Source of the DNA: Planococcaceae bacterium UBA3370
Lineage (GTDB): Bacteria; Bacillota; Bacilli; Bacillales_A; Planococcaceae
Direction of reading: 5' to 3'
Assembly (NCBI GenBank): GCA_002360295.1
Contig: DEQI01000011.1
Location: 4,362 to 16,926, forward strand
Length of the DNA stretch: 12,565 bases
Positions within the stretch are counted from its first letter, which is position 1. Each line of letters opens with the position of its first letter. A program made the position numbers and the translations under genes. The notes below the pieces were generated by a model that was given only the letters and a program-made list of their open reading frames with translations, did not search any database and had not been told where the DNA came from. Shown piece by piece: positions 1-6,205 of this stretch.

Positions 1-1
1 T

Positions 2-316
2 GACGGTGAAGAAGGCGAAGTTACACCGCCTACAGACAATGGTGATGGTGAGGAAGGCGAAGTTACACCACCTACAGACAATGGAAATGGCAATGGTAGC
101 ACAACAACACCGCCAACAGACAATGGCAATGGTAGCACAACAACACCGCCAACAGACAATGGCAATGGTAGCATAACAACACCGCCAACAGACAATGGAA
201 GTAGTAATGGTAACACATCAACTCCATCTACAGACAATGGAAGTAGTAATGGTAGTACATCAACTCCATCTACAGACAATGGAAGTAATAATGGTAGTAC
301 ATCAACTCCATCTACA
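2..316 (+). repeat. In-frame tandem repeats encoding the surface-protein linker
   Basis: Eight units begin at 2, 35, 77, 119, 155, 191, 233 and 275, each 33, 36 or 42 bases long and always a multiple of three. Most begin GACAATGG and end CCxxCxACA. Two early units carry an acidic variant (EEGEVTPPT), the middle ones carry NGSTTTPPT and the last ones SSNGSTSTPST. This order of sub-types suggests successive local duplications. The array probably continues upstream of the window. Confidence 0.9.
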
Positions 317-1168
317 GACAATGAAAGCGGTAGTGACGTTGAAAAACCAACAACAACACCTAATGTTCCTGTAGATGTTGAAATTAAAGCACCTTCAAAC
401 GCTACAGTAGCAGTTGAATACAATGAAACTGGAAATTTAGTGATCACTTCTACAGACTTAAATAATAAAGTAGCGGCAACAATCACATTACCGTTAGAAA
501 AAATTAATGGTATTTTAAAGATTCGTACAGCAAATGGTTTAGAAACAGTTGCTTATACTGTTAAAAATGGTAAAGTAATTGCCCAATTATATAAAGCCGG
601 AGAATTAGTGGTAGTACCTGCGAATGTTGATTTAACGGACATTGCAAACAATCAATATAATAGCTTTATCACTAAACTAGCTGAACGTGGTATCGTAAGT
701 GGCGATAACGGTGAATTTAAGGCAAATGCTAAAACTAGTCGAGGTCAATTCGCTGCTATGGTAGCTCGTGCAATGGGCTTAAATGAAGTAGAAAATGGAG
801 ATTTCACTGATATTTCAGACCAGTGGTATGCTGGATATGTAAATGCTCTTGCAGAACTGGAATTAGTAAGTGGTAAAGACAATGGTAAATTTGATGCGAA
901 CGGTACTATTACTCGTCAACAAGCATTTACAATCTTAGGTAAATTACTTGAAGCAAAAGGTTTAGAAGTAGATACGAATGCCTCAACTCTAGCAAATTAT
1001 AAAGATGCGAGTAGCGTTTCAGACTATGCTAAACCTTATGTAGACCTTTTAATTAAAATTGGTGCTGTAAATGGCGATAAAGGTTTATTAAACCCTTCTC
1101 AAGACATTACTCGTGGTCAAATGACTAAAATACTAGCTATCGTATTAACGGAACTAGAAATGCTATAA
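2..1168 (+). CDS. SLH-domain cell-surface protein, C-terminal part (5' truncated by the window)
   Basis: The reading frame is open from base 2, so the start lies outside the window; 388 residues are visible. Residues 1 to about 108 are a low-complexity linker of 11-14-residue units (DNG...TPPT or TPST). A probable beta-rich region covers about residues 118-208. Three S-layer homology domains follow at about 211-260, 267-320 and 333-387, recognised by the repeated pattern of a helix ending in LVSG/IVSG/VNGD, an Asn/Asp-rich turn, and ITRGQ or SRGQ followed by a second helix. In this family SLH trimers bind pyruvylated secondary cell-wall polysaccharide, which would anchor the missing N-terminal part at the cell surface. 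What that part does (enzyme, adhesin or S-layer subunit) cannot be told from here. The gene ends 14 bases before a strong terminator and is probably not co-transcribed with the genes that follow. Confidence 0.93.
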   Translation, partial: DGEEGEVTPPTDNGDGEEGEVTPPTDNGNGNGSTTTPPTDNGNGSTTTPPTDNGNGSITTPPTDNGSSNGNTSTPSTDNGSSNGSTSTPSTDNGSNNGSTSTPSTDNESGSDVEKPTTTPNVPVDVEIKAPSNATVAVEYNETGNLVITSTDLNNKVAATITLPLEKINGILKIRTANGLETVAYTVKNGKVIAQLYKAGELVVVPANVDLTDIANNQYNSFITKLAERGIVSGDNGEFKANAKTSRGQFAAMVARAMGLNEVENGDFTDISDQWYAGYVNALAELELVSGKDNGKFDANGTITRQQAFTILGKLLEAKGLEVDTNASTLANYKDASSVSDYAKPYVDLLIKIGAVNGDKGLLNPSQDITRGQMTKILAIVLTELEML

Positions 1169-1182
1169 TCGCTTCAAAAACG

Positions 1183-1218
1183 AGCTAGAGATTTGTTTCC
1201 AAGTCTCTAGCTTTCTTT
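1183..1218 (+). terminator. Rho-independent terminator of the SLH protein gene
   Basis: A perfect 9-bp stem, AGCTAGAGA (1183-1191) with TCTCTAGCT (1204-1212), encloses a 12-base loop and is followed by a T-rich TTCTTT tract. It starts 14 bases after the stop codon. Confidence 0.85.
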
Positions 1219-1256
1219 ATAAATAAATTTATGTCTGAGGCATATTGGAGGATGTT

Positions 1257-1460
1257 TTGTATTATTTGTTGTTTATACTGACGAGTTTAGTATTCAGCTA
1301 TTTGGCAGCACGCAAAATGTTTAAAGACCAATTATTCGAAAAATGGTATCAACTCGAATTACTTGTTATAGCGGGTATAACAGGAGTGGTTTTTGGCTTG
1401 ATAATAACTATATTTATTTGGTTGCTATTAGATGTTATAACTTTTGATATTGTCCAATAA
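1257..1460 (+). CDS. Small two-TM membrane protein, unknown function
   Basis: I do not recognise the family. With the start chosen here the product has 67 residues. A hydrophobic segment near residues 2-18 is followed by a short charged stretch (ARKMFKDQLFEKWYQ), then a long hydrophobic region from about residue 34 to 62, which could be one long or two short membrane helices. I prefer the TTG at 1257 because GGAGG lies five bases upstream. A TTG at 1245 in the same frame would add four residues and has only GAGG upstream. The gene lies about 40 bases after the terminator of the SLH gene, so it needs its own promoter, which I could not identify with confidence. Confidence 0.6.
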   Translation: MYYLLFILTSLVFSYLAARKMFKDQLFEKWYQLELLVIAGITGVVFGLIITIFIWLLLDVITFDIVQ

Positions 1461-1542
1461 TGAAAAAGGCGTGTTCAAAAGTTACGGTTATGTATATTTG
1501 GTCATTTTATTTTACAAAATAAAGCAATTAACTAAGACCATT

Positions 1543-1571
1543 TTGAAATCAGTCGTTGAAGCTAATATAGT
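1543..1571 (+). promoter_or_regulatory. Sigma-A-type promoter upstream of the Rad52-like gene
   Basis: TTGAAA (1543-1548) and TATAGT (1566-1571) are separated by exactly 17 bases, close to the vegetative consensus. The expected start of transcription is near 1578, about 45 bases before the Rad52-like start codon. It probably drives the run of closely spaced genes that follows. Confidence 0.65.
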
Positions 1572-1623
1572 TATATAATGAACTAAATATTATTCATTAA
1601 AGGACTTTAATGGAGGTTTAAAA

Positions 1624-2247
1624 ATGAAGTCTTATTCTGATATTATGCTAGAACTTAGAAAACCATTTCCTCAGGGCACTGTTATACAATCCGAAAAAGG
1701 TAGAGGAACTAAAACTAGGACATACATTCCTGCACAAGTATATATGAAACGCTTAGAAGATACTGCTGCAGAACAATGGCACTGGGCTATACAAGGAAAC
1801 CCTCAAATAAATTTAAATGAACAAGTAGTTATTGTAATTGGAGAATTAACAATAGTTACCGCGCGTAGACAAGGATTAGGGGTAGCACAGCTACAAGGTA
1901 CTCAACCTAGTAGTATTAAAACCGCTATAATTACAGCTGAAACAGAGGCATTTAGAGATGCTTGTGATAAGTTTTTAATGGGATGGATTGACCTAGCTCC
2001 TTTTAGAGATTGGGGAATGAGTCCAGCATTAGATTTTGGTTCACAAAAACTTGAGGAAATTGAGAATTTCCAAGAAGGTGTTCACAGTGTACTCCCTATT
2101 GAACTATCCTCGCCCCTAATGACAGGAAGAACCTGTATTAGATGTCATACACCACTGTCACCAAATGACGAACTAATATTAAGTGTAAATCAAGTGAAAA
2201 TTGCATATTGTCAAAAACATATACCAAAACAATTTATTAAACAATAG
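1624..2247 (+). CDS. Rad52/Rad22-family single-strand annealing protein with C-terminal zinc motif
   Basis: The 207-residue product resembles bacterial and phage Rad52/Rad22-type proteins, which coat single-stranded DNA and anneal complementary strands. Features supporting this are a short N-terminal helix, a conserved aromatic region (WHWAIQG at about 52-58) followed by beta-strands (VVIVIGELTIV), and the helix AETEAFRDACDKFLMG at 105-120, which corresponds to the signature helix of the fold. The C-terminus adds a possible zinc site: C171-x2-C174 and C196-x2-H199. GGAGG ends seven bases before the ATG, so the start is secure. The next gene begins nine bases after the stop. Such annealing proteins usually sit on phages and large plasmids, where they support replication or recombination. 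The family assignment comes from reading the sequence, not from a search. Confidence 0.8.
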   Translation: MKSYSDIMLELRKPFPQGTVIQSEKGRGTKTRTYIPAQVYMKRLEDTAAEQWHWAIQGNPQINLNEQVVIVIGELTIVTARRQGLGVAQLQGTQPSSIKTAIITAETEAFRDACDKFLMGWIDLAPFRDWGMSPALDFGSQKLEEIENFQEGVHSVLPIELSSPLMTGRTCIRCHTPLSPNDELILSVNQVKIAYCQKHIPKQFIKQ

Positions 2248-2256
2248 TGAGGGCTT

Positions 2257-2772
2257 ATGAGAAAAATACACCTTACTTGTTCTTTATGTACTCACTTTGA
2301 TAGTAATCGTGAAGTATGTGGAAAACAAGGAATTGAAACGTTTGCTCAAAATCGCGTGGAACCTATTCAATGCAAAAACAAGGGGTACTATACGAGAGAT
2401 TTAAACGTTCAGTATACTTTCGCTAATTTCTTTAGTGAAATAGATGAAACTACATCTTATATTGAAGATTTATCATATCTACCAAGAGATAAAAATGGTG
2501 TGCCATTATTTGTTCTTACTAAGCGCGGAATTGAGAGAGCTTTACCTGCTTATGATGGATTAAATTTAACAAGTGATCCTATTTTAGGTGTAAAAAGAGC
2601 ATTCACTTTTCAAGGGCAACGTGAGTTAATCTATGAATTAGGCGTTGAGTTGGCTCGTCATGTTTGTGATTCTTTAGGAATTAAGTTAATCGTTTTACCT
2701 AATGAAATTGATTATAAAGGTCATGATCAATATAAATTGAGATTTAGTGTTTATGAAAGACAAGCTAGATAA
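2257..2772 (+). CDS. Hypothetical protein with N-terminal four-cysteine cluster
   Basis: I do not recognise this 171-residue protein. Its N-terminus has four cysteines (C8, C11, C21, C39; CxxC-x9-C-x17-C), which could bind zinc or an Fe-S cluster. The rest looks like a soluble mixed alpha/beta protein ending in a helix (ELIYELGVELARHVCDSLGI) and a strand-rich tail. GTGAGGG lies just upstream of the ATG and only nine bases separate it from the Rad52-like gene, so the two are almost certainly co-transcribed. That makes an accessory role in the same DNA process plausible, but nothing in the sequence proves it. Confidence 0.85.
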   Translation: MRKIHLTCSLCTHFDSNREVCGKQGIETFAQNRVEPIQCKNKGYYTRDLNVQYTFANFFSEIDETTSYIEDLSYLPRDKNGVPLFVLTKRGIERALPAYDGLNLTSDPILGVKRAFTFQGQRELIYELGVELARHVCDSLGIKLIVLPNEIDYKGHDQYKLRFSVYERQAR

Positions 2773-2834
2773 AAGGTTATAGTGGAATCTAATATAAGTC
2801 TTTGAAACATTATATTGAGGAAGGAGTTATAAAA

Positions 2835-3047
2835 ATGTTAGTTAACGATGAACAAGGGGCAGAAGTTAAGACGTTAGTTTCAAGCGGTGGTTTTCCGAGA
2901 GGAACAAAAGGAATAATTGTCACTGGTGCTTTTATAGAAGGAACGACAACGAGAGCTTATTGCGTTCAAACAACCGAAAGGATTAAAGGCTTAGTTGAAG
3001 GTCCAAAATCTACGTGGTTTTTAGAAAGAGATTTAAAAAACATTTAA
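2835..3047 (+). CDS. Small protein, possible SH3-like/KOW barrel
   Basis: The product has 70 residues. The ATG at 2835 is chosen because AGGAAGGAG ends about eight bases upstream; an in-frame ATG at 2802 would add 11 residues but lies inside the intergenic repeat element and has no ribosome site. The pattern VKTLVSSGG-FPRGTKGIIV followed by short strands and WFLERDLKNI resembles small SH3-like/KOW barrels (a Gly-rich turn between beta-strands and a closing aromatic strand). This fold guess is weak. Spacing suggests it belongs to the same transcript as the Rad52-like gene. Confidence 0.75.
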   Translation: MLVNDEQGAEVKTLVSSGGFPRGTKGIIVTGAFIEGTTTRAYCVQTTERIKGLVEGPKSTWFLERDLKNI

Positions 3048-3063
3048 ATTTCGATACTTAACA

Positions 3064-3103
3064 TTCCGTCAAAAAGATTGAAACACAAAGCATAGCAGAA
3101 AAG
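3064..3103 (+). repeat. Recurrent intergenic element, full copy
   Basis: TTCCGTCAAAAAGATTGAAA followed by CACAAAGCATAGCAGAAAAG, between the stop at 3047 and the ribosome site of the gene at 3115. It is one of the two best copies of the element. Confidence 0.6.
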
Positions 3104-3114
3104 AGGGAAAGAAA

Positions 3115-3309
3115 ATGCTGTGTAAATCTTGCGATAAAGAAATAAAAAATGATGGCGAATTAGTTATCAAATCATATGCAGGTGGTCGTATTGCTTACGT
3201 TCATACTGGGTGTCATTATCAACATTTAATAAATCACTGTTCAGATGAATATTTAGAATTTGAGGAATTTGAAAGGATATTAAATAAAGAAGCAAAGTAT
3301 TCAACATAA
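3115..3309 (+). CDS. Small zinc-binding-type protein (CxxC...HxxC)
   Basis: The product has 64 residues, with C3-x2-C6 and H30-x2-C33 bracketing a short beta-hairpin, as in one half of a LIM or treble-clef zinc finger. A glutamate-rich helical tail (EYLEFEEFERILNKE) follows. GAGGGAAAG immediately upstream gives a good ribosome site. A copy of the recurrent intergenic element lies between this gene and the one before (3064-3103). The family is unknown to me; small zinc-finger proteins of this kind are common in phage and plasmid accessory regions and may bind nucleic acid or protein. Confidence 0.8.
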   Translation: MLCKSCDKEIKNDGELVIKSYAGGRIAYVHTGCHYQHLINHCSDEYLEFEEFERILNKEAKYST

Positions 3310-3371
3310 CATCAATGATGGAAAAACAGTGAAAAAATGAAAAAAGGAAAAAATGCGTAGGAGTGAATTTA

Positions 3372-3626
3372 ATGGATTATATTAAAAAAGGAAAATTGAA
3401 AAAAGATTACCTAATTTCAATGAGTATGATTTTTTTGTCTTGTAGTATTTTAGCATTATTTTTAACCTTAGTGCTAGCGATGTATACTAACCCACCACAA
3501 ACTGATCTAATATACATTTTATTGGAAACAATTAAAGTTTTTCTGGGAATTATCCCTAAATTAGCGATTATCTTAATTGCCTTAACACTTATCATTCACT
3601 TTAAGTTTCGATTTGCAAAACAGTAA
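3372..3626 (+). CDS. Small two-TM membrane protein, unknown function
   Basis: The product has 84 residues, beginning with a very basic segment (KKGKLKKDY) and followed by two membrane helices at about residues 15-37 and 56-77. The helices are separated by a short loop containing NPPQTDL, and the tail is basic. The positive charge at both ends suggests both termini face the cytoplasm. AGGAG lies eight bases before the ATG at 3372. A GTG nine bases upstream is in frame but overlaps that ribosome site, so I do not use it. No family is recognised. Confidence 0.75.
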   Translation: MDYIKKGKLKKDYLISMSMIFLSCSILALFLTLVLAMYTNPPQTDLIYILLETIKVFLGIIPKLAIILIALTLIIHFKFRFAKQ

Positions 3627-3657
3627 GTACTACACATAAAGTCAATTGGAGGTATTT

Positions 3658-3777
3658 ATGAAAGAAGAAATCGAACGCCTTAATATAAAAATTGCAAATG
3701 GCGAATAATTAACATATTCAGAATTGTATTTTTTAAAAACTGTAGAATTTGTATCCGAGGCATGGTTAGAAGTTTAA
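3658..3777 (+). pseudogene. Small ORF interrupted by an in-frame stop
   Basis: An ATG with GGAGG seven bases upstream starts a frame that reads MKEEIERLNIKIANGE, meets TAA at 3706-3708, and continues in the same frame as LTYSELYFLKTVEFVSEAWLEV to a second TAA at 3775-3777. The two halves together look like one soluble helical peptide of about 39 residues, one substitution (for example GAA or AAA to TAA) away from intact. A 16-residue peptide may still be made. A TTG after the internal stop has no ribosome site. Confidence 0.5.
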
Positions 3778-3882
3778 TACCAATCCGTCAAAACAGTTTT
3801 AAAAAATATTTATACACCTTTTTTAGGAAGCATAAACACTTGATGGTTAAAAAATGTAATAATAAATAATTCACTATTTTAC

Positions 3883-3911
3883 TCGACAGTTCTGTAATTA
3901 TTAGGTATGAT
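3883..3911 (+). promoter_or_regulatory. Sigma-A-type promoter upstream of the attenuated two-gene unit
   Basis: TCGACA (3883-3888) and TATGAT (3906-3911) are separated by exactly 17 bases. Transcription would begin near 3918, leaving an 85-base leader before the ATG at 4003. Confidence 0.6.
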
Positions 3912-3940
3912 AGTAACAATATAATAAATAATCGTGGAAG

Positions 3941-3981
3941 AACCACAAAGCGTAGTGTTTGCTATGTCTTTGTGGTTTTTT
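3941..3981 (+). terminator. Leader terminator (possible attenuator) before the gene at 4003
   Basis: AACCACAAAG (3941-3950) pairs perfectly with CTTTGTGGTT (3968-3977) around a 17-base loop, and a run of six Ts (3976-3981) follows: a textbook intrinsic terminator. It lies downstream of the promoter at 3883-3911 and upstream of the ribosome site at 3990-3996, so it would stop transcripts before the gene. A competing small hairpin, GTGG (3935-3938) with CCAC (3943-3946), would block the left arm. Alternatively it simply terminates upstream transcription and the promoter assignment is wrong. Confidence 0.7.
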
Positions 3982-4002
3982 CTGTTTATAGGAGGATTTT
4001 TA

Positions 4003-4356
4003 ATGAATCAAATACAAGATAAACCAGACACATATAAAGTCATTGCTTATATTAACATGCCACAAGAATTGTATGGAAGACATACAATTCAATACGATAT
4101 TGCTAATAAGGCTCCATTACATGTACATTCTCTATTACTAAATTTAGAAATCATTAATTCTAGTTCTCAAAAAAGTAGAATTATAAATAAAACTAAGATT
4201 CCAAAATTATATCACGTAGTAGCATTATTGAAGTCAGATTGTGGTGCTTTTAAAGATCCAAGTAATCATCAATTTTCAGCCCGTATGAGTAGTCAATCAA
4301 GCGGAGGTATTAATGTGATGGATGAGCTACGTGCATCTTTACGAATGGTTCATTAA
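4003..4356 (+). CDS. Hypothetical protein behind a leader terminator
   Basis: I do not recognise this 117-residue protein. It has no membrane segment or signal peptide and looks soluble, with strands in the N-terminal half (YKVIAYINM) and a polar, Ser/Gln/Gly-rich stretch near residues 87-103. The start is the ATG with AGGAGGA seven bases upstream. The frame is open back to a GTG at 3934, but that extension is encoded by the terminator hairpin and lacks a ribosome site. The next gene starts two bases after this stop, so the two form a tight, probably translationally coupled pair. Confidence 0.8.
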   Translation: MNQIQDKPDTYKVIAYINMPQELYGRHTIQYDIANKAPLHVHSLLLNLEIINSSSQKSRIINKTKIPKLYHVVALLKSDCGAFKDPSNHQFSARMSSQSSGGINVMDELRASLRMVH

Positions 4357-4358
4357 TA

Positions 4359-4820
4359 ATGAAAAAGAATAAACAACCTTTATGGAAAATTGAAAGCCGC
4401 AGAGGAAGAGTACCGAATAGATACAGAATGATTTTAAATCTATTTTTTATCCTCATGGCCATTAGTCTTTTAGCTAAATCACAAATTCCTTTTATCTATA
4501 TAGTGTTGGGTGGTTTTGCATTTTTTGCACTACTGTTTACCATTTCGAAAATAATTCCTAAGCGTAGTAAAGAAGAAATTTTAATTTATGTAGATAGCTT
4601 AACTTATGTATCTAAAGATAAAGAAATCTCCATTGATTTTTCTGAAATAGCTTACATTGAGCAAGACGTTATTCTAAATAAGAAAAAACGACCTGTATAT
4701 CTCACGGTTGAATTATTATCTGAAAGTGAAGAAGTTTTGCTATTGATAAATGGTACTAAGTTTCCTGCAACTATGTTACATCAATTGATACAGAGGATCA
4801 TTAAAGTTAATGAGTACTGA
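4359..4820 (+). CDS. Two-TM membrane protein with possible PH-like cytoplasmic domain
   Basis: The 153-residue product starts with a basic segment, followed by two membrane helices at about residues 24-39 and 43-64. The soluble C-terminal part is made of alternating strands (EILIYVDSLTYVS, ISIDFSEIAYIEQDV, PVYLTVELLS, VLLLING) and ends in a helix (ATMLHQLIQRIIKV). That order of two helices, a seven-strand-like sheet and a closing helix resembles bacterial PH-like membrane proteins of the YcxB/YdbT type, whose function is poorly known. There is no ribosome site of its own; the ATG lies two bases after the preceding stop, so translation is probably coupled. The fold assignment is an inference from the pattern. 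Confidence 0.8.
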   Translation: MKKNKQPLWKIESRRGRVPNRYRMILNLFFILMAISLLAKSQIPFIYIVLGGFAFFALLFTISKIIPKRSKEEILIYVDSLTYVSKDKEISIDFSEIAYIEQDVILNKKKRPVYLTVELLSESEEVLLLINGTKFPATMLHQLIQRIIKVNEY

Positions 4821-4860
4821 ACTTAAGTGTTATAAAGAAAAATTTATTAAGGGGTAGAAT

Positions 4861-5064
4861 ATGAAAATTTCCGAAAAAATAGCTCAATTTAACGAAAAAA
4901 TGTCTAGAAAAGTAGAAGATTTAACTCTTGCATATTCAAATCCTAATTTAGCGCATTGCCAAAGATGCAGAGTTAAATTTTCCAAAAGTAAATTGAAAAG
5001 TAAACAGGTGGATAATAGAACATTACTTTTATGTCCTGGTTGCTATTCACGGCGTAAGAAATAA
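4861..5064 (+). CDS. Small zinc-ribbon-type protein
   Basis: The product has 67 residues. An N-terminal helix is followed by two CxxC knuckles, CQRC (33-36) and CPGC (58-61), separated by a basic Lys/Ser-rich loop, and the tail is basic (YSRRKK). This is the layout of a minimal zinc ribbon, and the net positive charge would suit nucleic-acid binding. AAGGGG lies about seven bases upstream of the ATG. No specific family is recognised. It sits 40 bases after the PH-like gene and may share its transcript. Confidence 0.82.
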   Translation: MKISEKIAQFNEKMSRKVEDLTLAYSNPNLAHCQRCRVKFSKSKLKSKQVDNRTLLLCPGCYSRRKK

Positions 5065-5116
5065 TATTACTTTTGCAGAGTCGAATACAATGACAAAAGT
5101 TGAAGGGGAGTAATTA

Positions 5117-5333
5117 GTGGCGGGTTTAATGAAGAAATATAAGAACTTGACGTTTCTAAAAAATATGAACCCGACAACCTTGTACGGGGTATTATTTTCA
5201 GTAAATGGCATTTCAAATTTTGGGGATGTTTTTTGGTGCCCTTAAGGTTGCTTCAAAAGCATTTTACGTATTGTTCATTGTTTATTTACTACTGGTTTTA
5301 CTGGAATATTTAGTAATTAAAATGCGAAAGTAA
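5117..5333 (+). pseudogene. Frameshifted small membrane-protein gene
   Basis: A GTG preceded by AAGGGGAG starts a frame (MAGLMKKYKNLTFLKNMNP...) that hits TAA at 5243-5245. In another frame, from 5226, a hydrophobic segment continues (MFFGALKVASKAFYVL, then a strongly hydrophobic stretch and VIKMRK) and ends with TAA at 5331-5333. Removing one G from the GGGG at 5222-5225 joins the two into a smooth protein of about 71 residues with a basic N-terminus and one or two membrane helices. A one-base indel or sequencing error is the simplest reading. The downstream half could also be made from its own ATG at 5226, though no good ribosome site precedes it. Confidence 0.55.
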
Positions 5334-5420
5334 ATGCTCCGATTAATCTTTAGGGGAACGAAATAAAGGATAAACAATTATTTGAACTGAACAACCAAAA
5401 TATGGGAGTTATCAATTTTG

Positions 5421-5924
5421 ATGAAGTCGGTTAAATATGTAGTTTTACTCATATTTAAACCTATCCAAATGAATTACATAAAATGTTATCGAAGGATGGA
5501 GATTACAATTAGAAAGCTAAAAGCTGGATTAATTATTTTTGTAACCGTCGTATTACTTGTAATAGGACTAAATTTAATAAAGGATAAAAAGGAAGTTGCT
5601 GAGCAAGTCACAGAGCGAGAATACTACCATATTTCTACATATGAAGAATTTCAAAAGAAATTAGATAAACAGGAGAAGGTAATATTTTATGCTTTTAGCC
5701 CACAGTGCGGCTATTGTAAACAAGCTACACCATTGATTGAAGTGGCAGCTAAAAATACTAAAGTAGATGTTTATCGTGTGGATATATTATCGGAAATGCA
5801 AACTATTAAAGATTTTAACTTAACTGTCACACCTACGATTATTAAATTTAAAGATGGAAAAGAAGTTGCACGAATTGAAGGATTATTAACAGAGCAAGAA
5901 TATCAAGATTTTATAAATTTATAG
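5421..5924 (+). CDS. Membrane-anchored thioredoxin-like protein
   Basis: With the longest start (TTG at 5418) the protein has 168 residues; numbering here uses that. A membrane helix lies at about 37-54, followed by a linker and a thioredoxin fold: helix YEEFQKKLDKQ, strand VIFYAF, active site C97-G-Y-C100 in SPQCGYCKQATP, strand VDVYRVDI, and the cis-proline loop TVTPTI (P139), ending in FKDGKEVARIEG. It should act outside the membrane as a thiol-disulfide oxidoreductase, like the small anchored thioredoxins of Bacillus. The start is uncertain: GGGAG at 5404-5408 suits TTG 5418 or ATG 5421, but the first 26 residues overlap another small frame and look unlike a signal anchor. The ATG at 5496 gives a typical anchor but its GAAGG touches the codon. 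Confidence 0.85.
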   Translation: MKSVKYVVLLIFKPIQMNYIKCYRRMEITIRKLKAGLIIFVTVVLLVIGLNLIKDKKEVAEQVTEREYYHISTYEEFQKKLDKQEKVIFYAFSPQCGYCKQATPLIEVAAKNTKVDVYRVDILSEMQTIKDFNLTVTPTIIKFKDGKEVARIEGLLTEQEYQDFINL

Positions 5925-5944
5925 TTAAATGAGTGTGGCTTACA

Positions 5945-6105
5945 ATGTTAAACCTAAAATTAAAACATTGGATATTTATTCTTATAATTTCCGAATTGGT
6001 ATTTTTTGTACTGTATAGGACGATAATTAATTAAAGGATCGAGACTACTTTACATTTGGATAATTTCAAAAGAAATTAGAATAGGATAAAAATATATTTT
6101 AAAAA
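5945..6105 (+). pseudogene. Decayed second thioredoxin-like gene (anchor plus N-terminal remnant)
   Basis: An ATG at 5945 opens a 29-residue hydrophobic peptide (HWIFILIISELVFFVLY) like a membrane anchor, ending at 6034. Immediately after, 6037-6105 reads RDYFTFG, stop, FQKKLE, stop, DKNIF, which parallels REYYHIS...FQKKLD...EKVIF in the intact gene. The 19 bases AATTTCAAAAGAAATTAGA occur in both (5647-5665 and 6062-6080). The anchor and the remnant are in different frames, so the copy carries stops, a short deletion and at least one shift. The anchor peptide alone might still be translated. The likely origin is a tandem duplication or a divergent paralogue followed by decay. Confidence 0.5.
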
Positions 6106-6137
6106 TTATAAATTTCAAAATTAATATAAAATTTAGT

Positions 6138-6205
6138 GGGTATAAGAAAAGTTTGGTTACCATAAAAAGTAAACAACTTTCCTTATACCCTTATTTTGTT
6201 TTTTT
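6138..6205 (+). terminator. Strong intrinsic terminator after the thioredoxin region
   Basis: GGGTATAAGAAAAGTTTG (6138-6155) pairs, with one mismatch and one bulge, with CAACTTTCCTTATACCC (6174-6190); a T-rich tract TTATTTTGTTTTTTT follows. The outer nine pairs are perfect. It closes the transcription unit carrying the thioredoxin-like gene. Confidence 0.85.

Noticed and set aside
2802..2834. Upstream ATG adding 11 residues to the SH3-like protein
   Set aside because: It overlaps a copy of the intergenic element and encodes the ribosome site of the better ATG at 2835.
3407..3595. Minus-strand frame opposite the two-TM gene at 3372
   Set aside because: Shadow of a well-supported + strand gene; no start context and no neighbours on that strand.
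3934..4002. N-terminal extension with a hydrophobic segment for the gene at 4003
   Set aside because: The hydrophobic residues are encoded by the terminator hairpin and its T-tract, the GTG has no ribosome site, and the ATG at 4003 has an excellent one.
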